A DNA stretch of 64,000 nt, taken from Trichaptum fuscoviolaceum (taxonomy: Eukaryota > Basidiomycota > Agaricomycetes > Hymenochaetales > Trichaptaceae). The position numbers and the translations under genes are program-made. The stretch covers positions 1,364,001 to 1,428,000 of the forward strand of contig CAJSYZ010000003.1 of the NCBI GenBank assembly GCA_910574455.1. Reading direction: 5' to 3'. The notes below the pieces were generated by a model that worked only from the letters and a program-made list of their open reading frames with translations, did not search any database and had not been told where the DNA came from. This document shows, piece by piece, positions 54,482 through 64,000 of this stretch. Numbering within the stretch: the stretch's first letter is position 1; each line of letters starts with the position of its first letter.

Positions 54482-55744
54482 ATGCCTGCGAGTGCCCTTA
54501 CTGGTGTTATCAAGGTATGCCCGCTCATGTACCTATCCTAAAAATAATAATACTTATTCAATACAAGTATGTGGATGGCGAAGTCAAATGCACAAATCCA
54601 GTCAGCTTTGGCTGCGGTGGTTTAGCCAATATCTACAAAGGCACCTTGAAGCGAGGAGGTAATGAGATAGAGGTCTGTTTCTTCGTGTCTTCTATAACAT
54701 GGCGCTTTGTTCATGATTTCTAAGGTTGCAATTAAGATCTTTCACAAAATGCCCACTCCAAACGGACAGGTTTCTAAACAAAAGTTTTTACAGGTGAACA
54801 GAGGCCTTCTCTATCTGCAATGTCCCCTCTCAAAATTTCTTAATAATATAGCGTCTCGAAAGAGAAGAGAAAACCATGCTTGCAGCGCAACATCCGAACA
54901 TCATAAGATTCTATGGAGTTTGCCAATCAGGTGTCATTGCGAATGTCCCATGCGAGGGTCTCGTTTCGGAATATTGCAAGAATGAGGACGTTTTGACGTA
55001 CATGCTCAAGAATCCTAGTGCGGCGACAACAGGATTCAGATTCAAAGTTGTAAGATCATGGATTTCATATTCGTCTCACTTACGCCGAAACCTAATTTTT
55101 GTATTAGATCATTGACGTCGCAACTGGTCTTGCGCACCTCCATAACCTCTCTAGAGTTATGGTACATGGTGATGTAAAGCCAGTGAGCTCTTTGCATAGC
55201 TCTTTATCTGCCAGCGTGAAGGCTGATTGCTGCAAATTCCTCATTTCAAGGTCAATGTTCTCATCAAAGACGATGGGTCTGCTGCCCTGTGTGACTTTGG
55301 CCTAGCACATATCTTGGAGCAGTCGGGATTTACTACAACCGCTGGAGGGACCGCAAAATATTTGGCGCCAGAAGCATCAGATGATGATGATCGAACAACC
55401 AAAAGCTCCACTCCTGAAGAAGACGTGTTCTCTTTTGGAATGACTGCACTAGAGGTCAGACTGCTTTGTCTCGTCATCACCTATTTTTCGGCTTGATACT
55501 GAAAGTCTACCATCAGATTTATTCCGGCAAGGCCCCATTTTACACGGTAAAGAATGAGTTTACCATAATTCGCAAAATAGGTAAAGGGGAAAGGCCATCA
55601 GAGAATGACCATCCTGGTGTTCCTACTTGTCTTTGGGACATTATCACTCTCTGTTGGTCACAGAATGCAAAGGATCGACCGTCTATGGTTGAAGTGGTAC
55701 GGCGTTTGACAAGTATCCAAAGGGCATCTAGAAGTCGGAGATAG
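54482..55744 (+). CDS. TKL-like protein kinase 1
   Basis: This small kinase of about 300 residues has seven exons: 54482-54514, 54568-54672, 54725-54793, 54852-55049, 55108-55182, 55251-55454, 55517-55744. The domain fills the protein. Motifs in order are the glycine loop GCGGLANIYKG, VAIKIF with the ATP lysine, EREEKTMLAAQHPNIIRFYG (helix C and beta 4), HGDVKPVNVL as catalytic loop with Gly in place of the usual Arg of HRD, CDFGLA, the activation segment to TAKYLAPE, DVFSFGMTALEI and the C-terminal RPSM. The HGD loop and AP-E motif fit tyrosine-kinase-like kinases of basidiomycetes. It is the partner of kinase 2 at 58.4 kb, with every intron at the same place, so the two are duplicates. Substrate unknown. 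Confidence 0.85.
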
Positions 55745-57164
55745 AGCCCCACCCCACAGACAATGTATCATATACAATTCTCGACGTCTCGCTGATTTTT
55801 TTGGACAATGGCTGCTAGAGATTGGACAACTAAAGTCATGTAATGTCAAATAATTGTGTGTCAGTACCAAAGATAGATACATGTACTGTGATAGCTAGTG
55901 TTTTGAAACCCTTGAATTACAGTGAGCGGCTTCGCTATTTTTTCGTCATTCATCGAAACAGAAGAACCGCCAGGACATACTTGAATGCGAGGAAATCCAT
56001 AGTGGAGATCATAGTAGAGTCACGATACTAGCGGGAGGTAAGCTTGGATCGAAAGCAAGATTGAATCGCAAGGAAGGGGCTTGTGGCGTATGTTCAGAAA
56101 GAAGTCTGCTAACTAGTAGCTGATTGTGTCGCACATTTTGTCTAGAATGTACTAGAGCCTGTAATAAGACCACTGACATTTGACCTACAAAACCATCATT
56201 GCTGCGAACATCCATAAGTACTGTAGAATTTCCAGCGCAGAGCCTCCAGGATGGAGGAGCTACTCAGCTTTGAATATTGTTTAGCTACGGAGATGAGGCG
56301 GGAAACTGTCACCAATCAAAATTTATTCATCTAATGAGATGATATGGGTCATGCTGAAGTATAATGAATGTTAGAAATCACATAGTTACACTAGCTGTAC
56401 TTTCGCTCGGATAACGACCGGCAGATCAAGATGTTCGGGAGGGCCTCGATATTCCTTGTCTAGTAGGCGACAGCAAACAGTTCGTTTACATGATAGCAAA
56501 GCAATGTCACCAGAACTGGGAGTATATTGAAGATCATTTATGTGGCATAGGAGTGAACTGTGTAGTGACGAAAGTGCAAACTTGAATATGGTGTACAACA
56601 AGTTGAAGTTCAAAGTGTGCCTAGGAGCTTCAAAGTTCAAGTTGAAGGGCAGGCTATTTTTTCCGTCGTGGGAATTGTTTTTCTGCGGTTCGGCCACTCA
56701 GGCTGCACTGGCAGGAACTTGAACTTGACTCGGAACCTGCTGCATACTAGTTACAAACAAATACTATGACAACATCAGTCAGGGAACTACGGGTATCGAG
56801 CCTTTGCACGGTCATTCTCTACACAACGCTCCAGTGTTCCAACCGTTGGAGCAATCACTTTCGAACGGGTGTTAGAGGACAAAACGTGATAATTGTACGT
56901 TAATTGGCTATCGAGGGTGATCAACTTTTCATTCCCGAGAACTTATACCCCACGACACGTATCCGAACGTCTACGAAACTCACAACGCTCCCAGACCAGA
57001 GACCCAGTATCACATACCCCGCCTTCACCTTCACGAGATGCGGGTAGTTTAGCGTCGAAAAACCTATCCCATATTTCTGTGAAGCAAACTCTGACAGGAG
57101 AACTGATGCTTTGCTAATGTTGTGGGTGATTGTGTTCTTGACACGTATCGTCCACTACAGGCAG
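55745..57164. other. Intergenic, no gene seen
   Basis: About 1.4 kb of AT-rich sequence. Short frames on both strands lack motifs and splice continuity. It separates the two copies of the duplicated gene pair and shows no clear repeat at the junctions. Confidence 0.45.
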
Positions 57165-58030
57165 AGAAGGGTTCACAGCAATTGTGAGTTTATCAGCAGC
57201 GCCTTGTAGGGATTTACGCTGATTGCATTCAAAACAATAATCAAGCTTCGATATCTGCATCAGCGGAATCAGAACCCGTGTACATTCCTGATGCTCGGCA
57301 CTTTTCTGCTCCTATCATTAGCCCACCTGGAAAGCATGTACCAAAGGAGGACCTATGCGAGCCCACTTCTTTTCAACGAAATGAAGAGACGCAAGGCAAT
57401 CGTAACCGTATCTGCAAGATCCCAGCTAGATCTATGTGGCGATAGAATTCCTTCAACCGCCAGGAGTGTTGTGAGCGCTGAAGGATCGATATCACTTATG
57501 GACAATTCATACAATCCTGCGACGCTAGAGGTTCAAGCGCCTGATCAGTGGAGTCAACTATCCGACACAGACACGAGCTCCGTGACTGTGTCAGAATCAT
57601 GGGTTGACAACCTCTTCCTTTCCTGATGAGATTCTTCGAATGCTGAAGACGGCGGAGAATGGCTGAGCAGCGCTAATCAGCTCTAAATTGAAAGCAATAT
57701 CCCCTTCGGGTGAGATTTGAATGCCTTATCCTCGTGTACTCTAACTTCAACGACGTAGATAGACTCGGACGATGAGGACCCCTTCCCCATTCTTCCGACA
57801 TACACGGCAAACACGACAAGCGCTACTCTGTCCATCTCGATCGCCTTCCACTTCTTCCTTTGCATACGCGGTGCAGCAAGGCGCAGAAGTTATACCATCA
57901 TCGAGCGCCTCTGGTGTATCAGACTATGCCAGAAGTAGGATTCCTGGATGATACATTTTCATTGTCCTCATTTACATACTCGACGGAGAGTCATAGCTGT
58001 ACTGCGAAGAGCCTCAGACTCTCGTATGGG
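57165..58030 (+). pseudogene. Broken copy of the Ser/Pro-rich gene
   Basis: The segment matches 52318-53180. Shared parts are the exon-1 end, the intron with its GTGAGT donor, and exon-2 words such as DARHFSAPIISPPGKHVP and SESWVDN (in place of PESWDDN). The acceptor has changed from CAG to CAA near 57237, so the intron could not be removed normally. A premature stop at about 57624 and several frameshifts follow. The last recognisable part reads MPEVGFLDDTFSLSSFT against MPDFGSFDDELSMSAFT. The first 1.3 kb of the parent gene is missing. The copy precedes kinase 2, as its parent precedes kinase 1. Confidence 0.8.
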
Positions 58031-58340
58031 AAATCCAGAGATAGTTGACCATTCCCCGGCGGCAGGATTGGAGCGGCCTTACTTGGAAATTTATAATTCC
58101 TTTCGGTATTCACGGATAATGCATCCTGAAGAGCTGCCTGATGTTAAGTTGGTGGATGGACTTCGCGAAGTGAATCGCATTGTGTTTACAGCGGCTTTTC
58201 CCCGATCACATCAGCTTCAGCGTCTGTTTGTCCCATGTCCAGGTATCATGAACGCCTTCAATCCGACAACCCACTTCTATCTAACAGAACAGGTCTCAGC
58301 TCCTTGTAAAGACTACGTGTCTTACGACATCATCTTAGTT
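58031..58340 (+). pseudogene. Decayed continuation of duplicated gene
   Basis: A plus-strand open stretch reads ERPYLEIYNSFRYSRIMHPE and then AFNPTTHFYLTEQV. The second piece resembles AINPSGYSNVLFTERAV at 54000-54050. Together they suggest that the parent gene region continued to about 54.2 kb. The alignment is short and partly guesswork. Confidence 0.35.
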
Positions 58341-58420
58341 TGGTGCTAGCATACTGGAGGACAGTATATATTGTCATCCACTTGCCTCACCTCGCCCACA
58401 GTCAACCCCTTCCTATCGCC

Positions 58421-59683
58421 ATGTCTCAGACCAATGGAGTTTTGACAGGACAGTTAACTGTTCGTCCGTGTATATCTATCCCTTGCACACATTTTGAACT
58501 AATCATCTGTTCGCAGTTCATCAAAGGTGTTCGGTGGGATGGAAAGGCACACTTCGCGCATGGAGGCAACGCCGAAATTTACCGTGGAGAACTCGACGTC
58601 CCTGAAGATGGTAAGAAAACTACGAGATTAGTAAGTGGTCAATAGACTTAAAGCTTAGCTCATTTACATATGCATTAAATGTAGGTTGCGATCAAGATCT
58701 TCCGCGGTATGCATACCAAACCTGATGCAGAAAAAGCGAAGATCATGAAGGTCAGCGAATTATGCTATATGTTTCGAGTCAGTCGGGCTTAGCATGCATC
58801 TCACAGCGCATCGAAAGGGAGGAAAAAAACCTTATAGCGGCAAAGCATCCGAACGTTGCACTGTTTTATGGTGTATCAGAAGCAGGACTCGTTACATTCG
58901 CCCCTTCAGCTCCAGGATTAGTGACCCTATATTACCCAAACGAAAACGTGATGAAGTATTTGGAAGATCATCCTGACAAGTCTTTGCTGAATGACCGTTT
59001 ACGACTTGTGAGTGACTGAAAAATTTGATCAATTCTTTATATTGACTGTTTGCACCAATAGATAAGAGATGTTGCTAAGGGATTGGCTCATCTGCATGGA
59101 ATACCACTCGCAACAGATCGAACTCGAGTCATGGTACATGGTGATGTGAAGCCAGTAAGTTGTCCATATCCGTAATCATTGCTACCTTATGAATCTCATT
59201 TATTGACCTTCAAGGCTAATGTTCTTGTTGATAACAATGGATCTGCCGTATTGTGTGATTTCGGACTATCTCGCATCATTGAAGAGACTGGGTATACAAC
59301 GCATTTCAATTACACAGCAAAATACTTGGATCCCAAACTTATTTCCGCAGAAGAAACAAGTAGTAAGTCGACAAACCCAGAGTGTGATGTCTATTCATTT
59401 GGAATGACTGCTCTTGAGGTGTGTAACTCCGCTTCTGTGTTTTCCTGTTAATTCATTGTTCTGTGATCAGATTGTCTCAGGCGTTGAACCCTACCATAAT
59501 GTGAAGAATGCAGCGTTTTTGCCAGTGTTAATAAATAACGGCAAGAAGCCATTACGAGAAGATCACCCAATGCCAGACAAACTCTGGGACATCATAATCT
59601 CCTGTTGGTTGGCGGATCAGAAGAATAGGCCGAAGATGTCTAAAGTATTAGAGATGCTCTCAAAGATGGAAGAACTTGCATAG
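58421..59683 (+). CDS. TKL-like protein kinase 2
   Basis: This is the duplicate of kinase 1, about 305 residues in seven exons: 58421-58459, 58517-58630, 58685-58750, 58807-59007, 59062-59154, 59215-59418, 59471-59683. Motifs are a glycine loop AHGGNAEIYRG, VAIKIFRG with the ATP lysine, EREEKNLIAAKHPNVALFYG, HGDVKPANVL, CDFGLS, and YNTAKYLDP-type segment (YTAKYLDPKL) where kinase 1 has KYLAPE. The usual APE is thus changed to DPK, which may weaken the activation-segment anchor. DVYSFGMTALEI and RPKMSKVLEML close the domain. The first intron needs a GTTCGT donor. The protein is otherwise intact. Its role is unknown. Confidence 0.83.
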
Positions 59684-60184
59684 GAGGACTCTAATGTGCC
59701 GTAGTGCAAATGACAATAGACTAAGCACTTCCGAGTCGTTATACATTTTCATTTAAGAGTGGCATAGGGCAATGTTAGTGGGGTCACCTTGTAGTATTCT
59801 TGGTCTGTGTATGCTGTTCTAAATCTTTTGATATACATTTCTGTCACGAATTCTGCCGGTGCATTCGATCGTGGTTTGCCAGATTGTATTGGGTGTTCAG
59901 GGGCTGAGCATTATGATGTTATGCAACTATGTAAGAGATCACGCTGCAACCATCAATACCGTGACTGTGAAAGTCCTATAGTCCATAGCCTCGGGGGCTA
60001 GTTGGAGATATCATCTCCTTCAAACCAAGAATCCGATGGATTAGTCAGCGACCTCAGGCTTCGCGCCGTCGGAGAATTTACGGTTCGAAGAACTGAAGTC
60101 AGATTCTTACCACCTCTTACCCTTTGTCTACGTGCAGCGACATCTAATCTATCCAACCAAGTATCTACTAGAGACTCTCTGAAA
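59684..60184. other. Intergenic, eIF5B upstream region
   Basis: No gene. The last 200 bases before the ATG at 60185 should hold the eIF5B promoter and leader; a CTACGTGCAGCGACATC stretch with pyrimidine-rich surroundings lies at 60128. No TATA box stands out. Confidence 0.45.
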
Positions 60185-63100
60185 ATGCCTCCTAAAGTCA
60201 AGGGAAAGAAGGGAAAGAAGGTTGATGACGACGAATATTGGTATTGCCTCACTCTTGTTTATCTGCACATTGGTTCATGATGTTGACCGCAGGTCGAAGG
60301 CAGGCGGATCGATCGCCGGGAACAGCGCTACAGCCTCGCTTAATGTCTCAGATGACGAGGGCATACCTAAGAAGAAGGGTGCATTCGACGGTTTCGCTGC
60401 ACTAGGCATTAATCCTAGTGACGTAGGCATGGAAGATGAAGAGGATTTCGGAGGTCTAATGGTAAGCCCTTTATCATTTACTTACATTCGTACTAATGTA
60501 TAATATTTTATCCAGGCAACTCTGAAGGCTTCGTCAAATAAACCTAAGAAGGATAAAAAGAAGGCGAAGAAAGGCGGGTTCGCATCCCTAGCGGAAACAC
60601 ACGAAACCTCTTCCGTTTCATTCGCAGATGGACCTGGACCTGGGGAAGGATCGGATACGGAATCCGCTGCAGCGAAGGGCGACATCAGTGCACCGAAGAA
60701 GGCAGCAACGATAACTGCGGAGGAGCTCGCAGATGAGGAATGGGGGCCCGTGAAAGAGAAGGGCGGCAAGAAGAAGAAAGGCAAGAAGGGCAAGGGCAAA
60801 GTTGCGGATGATGAGGATGAGGAGGAGGCGGAACCTGAGCCTGCAGCACCTGTGGAAGACTTAGAGTCCAAGAAGCCCGTTGAGGTGACTGCTGAAGATC
60901 TCGCCGACGAGGAATGGGGTCCTGCAAACGAAAAGAGTAAAGGGAAGAAGGGTAAGAAGGGTAAGAAGGAAGAACCAGGTATGCGAGATTGCTTCAAAAA
61001 AGGTTCTTCATTTGATTTATCACGAAATAAATATAGTATCCGTTCCCAAGGAGGAGCCCGCTCAGGAAGCTCCGATGGACGACGAGGACGAACCCGTTGA
61101 CGAGCCTGGCACCAAGGTATTATCCAAGAAAGAGAAGGAGAAATTGAAGAAAGAGCGGGAGAAGGTATGCAGCTTATGTGAATTCACTGAAATTTAAAAG
61201 TTGATTGTATTTCCTAGGCGAAGAAAAAGGCTCAAGCAGCTGCAAAGAGGGCTACTACTGGTGATGCCGCGGGCGACGGTGAGACTCCCGCACCTCCTTC
61301 TGCACCTGCCGCCGATGTTGAGAAGGACGAAGAGGACGAGGACGAGGGGCCTGCTGCCGGCGGCAAAAACGATAAGAAAAAGAAGAAAAAGAAGGCGAAA
61401 AAGGAGGAAGACCCAGCCCCTGCACCCGCAGGAAAGAAGAAGGCGCCTGCGGGATTGAGTGCACTGAAGGCCATGATGGAGGAAAAGAAGCGATTGGAAG
61501 AAGAGCAGAAGAGATTAGAGGAGGAGCAAAGGAGAAGAATTGAGGAAGAAGAGCGGAAAGCTGCAGAGGAGGAGAGACGGAAAGAAGAGGAGAAACAACG
61601 AAGGAAAGAGAAAGAAAAGGTGAATCATATCATTTACTTTTTGCTATTTCTACTTGGTTTCTGATATCTTTTCATCAGGCGAAGCGCGAACTGGCTAAGA
61701 AAGAAGGTAGACTTCTTACGAAGAAACAGAAGGAGGAGCGAGCGGCGGCAGAAATACGGAAACAGGCATTACTTGCATCCGGTGTGCAAATCGAAGGACT
61801 TACACAGCAAGGCAACGCTGCAGATCGGCCAAAGAAAGTTGTCTACGGCAAGAAGAAGAAACCTGTACCAGGAGCGAAGGAGGCTTCACCCGCACCTGAC
61901 GACAAAGAGTCTGTGCAGGCGTCAACACCGGACGTTCAATCGCCTGCGCCTGTGCACCCAGAGCTTCCAGATGTCCCCTCGCCCGTGACTGCGCCTCCCG
62001 AAAGCGTGAAAGATGAGTGGGATGCGGAGAGTGAGGACGAAAAGCCAGCCGCGGAACCTGCGAAAGCCGATGTAAAGAGCGACTGGGATGCAAGTAGCTC
62101 TGACGAAGAGAACAAGAAGCCTGCACCACCAAAGGTTGCATCGCCCTCAGCCTCAAAGTGTAAGTTTATTGAACAATTATTTAGGTTCATCAACTAAGTA
62201 TCTTTTCTTCTTATCGTAGCGAATGGTGCGCCAGCTTCTTCAGGAAAGGAAGCAACAAAACCGTCAGCGCCCGGAAAAGGTCAGTCCGATAAGTCTCAAA
62301 TGTGATGTTGTATGTACGAGGCTCATATGTTCAATCGCAGCGAACGGCTCTACACAGACAGCCAAGAAAGATCTACCAAAAGCAGCACCGACCGTGGCGC
62401 CTGCGAAGGGGACGCCGGCAAAAGCACCGACACCGACTGCGGCATCAGCGAAAGCTACGAAGGCACCGGCGAAGGAGGAGTCAGAGTCGGAATCAGAATC
62501 GGAGTCAGAGGAGGAGTCCTCGTCCGAAGATTCAGACGACTCCTCTTCTGAAGAGGAGTCCAGTTCGGACGAAGAACTCACGCAAACGCAACGCCTCGCC
62601 ATGCAAAGGAAAGCCGAGGCGGCGGAGAGAAGGAAGAAGGCTCACGAAGCTGCGCTTGCTGCCCGAAGCAAGGACGATCTTCGCAGTCCTATTTGCTGTA
62701 TTCTTGGTCACGTCGATACTGGTAAGACGAAACTGCTTGACAAGGTGTGCCTATTTTCTGTCTTTCCCTACATATTCCTTTGACGTTGCCCTGCTAGATC
62801 CGCCAAACGAACGTTCAAGAAGGCGAAGCCGGTGGTATCACACAACAAATCGGTGCTACATACTTCCCTGTCGATGCCATTAAGCAGAAGACTGAGGTCT
62901 TGAACAAGGTAAGTTCATTCAGTTTGTCAAATTCGTGGACGCAGCTTAACCATCGTATAGGATGGATTACAACAATACAATATTCCTGGTCTTTTGGTCA
63001 TCGATACACCTGGGCACGAGTCATTCACGAACCTACGGACCCGCGGTAGCTCGTTATGTAACATCGCCATCCTTGTTGTTGATATCATGGTGGGTGTCAG

Positions 63101-64000
63101 TGGATATATTAGAAAGGTCCCTTGTAACGTCCAGATTGTAGCACGGTCTCGAGCCTCAGACCTTAGAGTCGATTCGTCTCTTGAGGGACCGCAAGACTCC
63201 TTTCATCGTTGCTCTTAATAAGGCATGTTATCATTTGTTAATCATAAAGAAAAGCTACTTATCATCCCGGAGCAGATTGATCGTTTGTATGGATGGGAAG
63301 CCACCCCGGACAATGGTTTCCAAGATTCACTCGCCAAGCAAAAGCCGGCTGTCCAGCGCGAATTTGCTGACCGAGTGCAGAAAACTATAGTCGCTTTTGC
63401 CGAGCAAGGTCTTAATGCGGTTTTGTACTACGACAACAAGAACTTTGCCCGTAACGTATCGTTCGTTCCAACCTCCGCACATACTGGAGAGGGTGTACCC
63501 GACATGATCATGCTACTCGTCAAGTTGACACAGGAGCGTATGAGTGATAGACTGATGTATCTCTCTGAGTTGGAGTGCACAGTACTTGAAGTCAAGGTCA
63601 TCGAAGGCTTGGGCACGACTATCGATGTCGTTCTTTCAAACGGTATCCTGCACGAGGGAGACAGGATTGTTGTCTGTGGTCTGAACGGTCCAATAGTCAC
63701 GCAAATCCGTGCGTTGTTAACGCCCCAGCCTTTGCGTGAATTACGTATAAAGGTTCGTCTACCCGTTAAGTTCAAAGAGCGCAGTGCTAATATGCTTCCG
63801 CTAGGGACAATATGTGCATCATAAAGAAATCAAGGCCGCCATGGGTGTCAAGATCGCCGCTCCAGATCTTGAGAAGGCAATCGCTGGTTCACGACTTCTT
63901 GTCATTGGCCCCGACGACGACGAGGACGATCTGCGTGATGAGGTCATGTCAGATCTCACCAGTCTACTCAACTCCATTGACAAGTCCGGAAGGGGTGTCT
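60185..64000 (+). CDS. FUN12: Translation initiation factor eIF5B (partial)
   Basis: eIF5B is the GTPase that joins the ribosomal subunits at the end of initiation. The gene runs past the window edge. Exons read: 60185-60240, 60293-60461, 60516-60978, 61037-61164, 61218-61619, 61679-62159, 62220-62279, 62341-62744, 62798-62908, 62961-63089, 63142-63222, 63276-63752, 63805 onward. The N-terminal 730 or so residues are Lys/Glu-rich and disordered, with repeats of [10 protein letters not shown] and a coiled coil of [16 protein letters not shown] type. The G domain shows [12 protein letters not shown] (G1), [10 protein letters not shown] (G2), DTPGHESF (G3), NKID (G4) and SAHTGEG (G5). Domain II begins at [12 protein letters not shown]. 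The intron at 63223 starts with GC. Acidic runs ([11 protein letters not shown]) precede the G domain, as in other fungi. Confidence 0.95.
63223..63275 (+). other. GC-AG intron in eIF5B
   Basis: The exon ends in AATAAG and the intron begins GCATGT and ends GAGCAG. Only this splice joins ALNK to IDRLYGW and restores the invariant NKID motif. A GT four bases downstream would break the frame. The intron is 53 nt, the usual length here. Confidence 0.75.

Overview
This window reads as nuclear DNA of a filamentous basidiomycete, most likely an Agaricomycete. The reasons are short GT-AG introns of about 50-80 nt in nearly every gene, many exons per gene, a Ty3/gypsy chromovirus, and a dense cluster of FunK1-type fungal protein kinases, a family expanded in mushroom-forming fungi. 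I made no database search. All identities come from reading motifs, and exon borders were inferred by hand from splice signals and paralogue comparison, so they may be off by a base or two.

Layout. (1) 0.7-7.0 kb: an apparently intact chromovirus with near-identical LTRs, gag and pol joined by a -1 frameshift site, a C-terminal chromodomain and signs of Tf1-style self-priming. An older LTR-like repeat lies just upstream and a minisatellite just downstream. (2) 7.1-9.4 kb: repeats and one weakly supported Pro/Ser/Thr-rich gene. (3) 9.4-45.7 kb: an accessory region built from repeated FunK1 units. Four apparently intact full-length kinases (called A, B, C, D here) sit at 11.3, 16.1, 26.6 and 34.3 kb; A and B point right, C and D point left. 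Each has a decayed SCO1-like copper-chaperone pseudogene in divergent orientation behind its promoter. Two short kinases (F, G) lacking the N-lobe keep open frames, and at least five more copies are relics. Two ordinary genes lie between the rightward and leftward arms: EMG1/NEP1 (rRNA methyltransferase) and an acetamidase/formamidase. A DHA2-type MFS transporter lies at 40.4-42.5 kb. (4) 46.5-64 kb: a conventional gene-dense region with a basic hypothetical protein, an F-box-like protein, dUTPase, a Ser-rich hypothetical protein, two related TKL-like kinases and the 5' part of eIF5B, cut by the window edge.

The most interesting structure is in the FunK1 array. The four full-length kinases look like a two-by-two shuffle of cassettes: 5' leader/N-terminus and C-terminal kinase part come in two types (A,D versus B,C), while the central cassette follows the opposite grouping (A,C versus B,D). 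This fits exchange of a central cassette between paralogues. A second duplication joins the Ser-rich gene plus TKL kinase (51-55.7 kb) to a broken copy plus a second kinase (57.2-59.7 kb).

Functional links are limited. EMG1 and eIF5B serve ribosome assembly and translation initiation, dUTPase nucleotide hygiene, formamidase nitrogen release, and the MFS protein export. The kinases have no known substrates; the array looks like a birth-and-death gene family rather than a pathway cluster.
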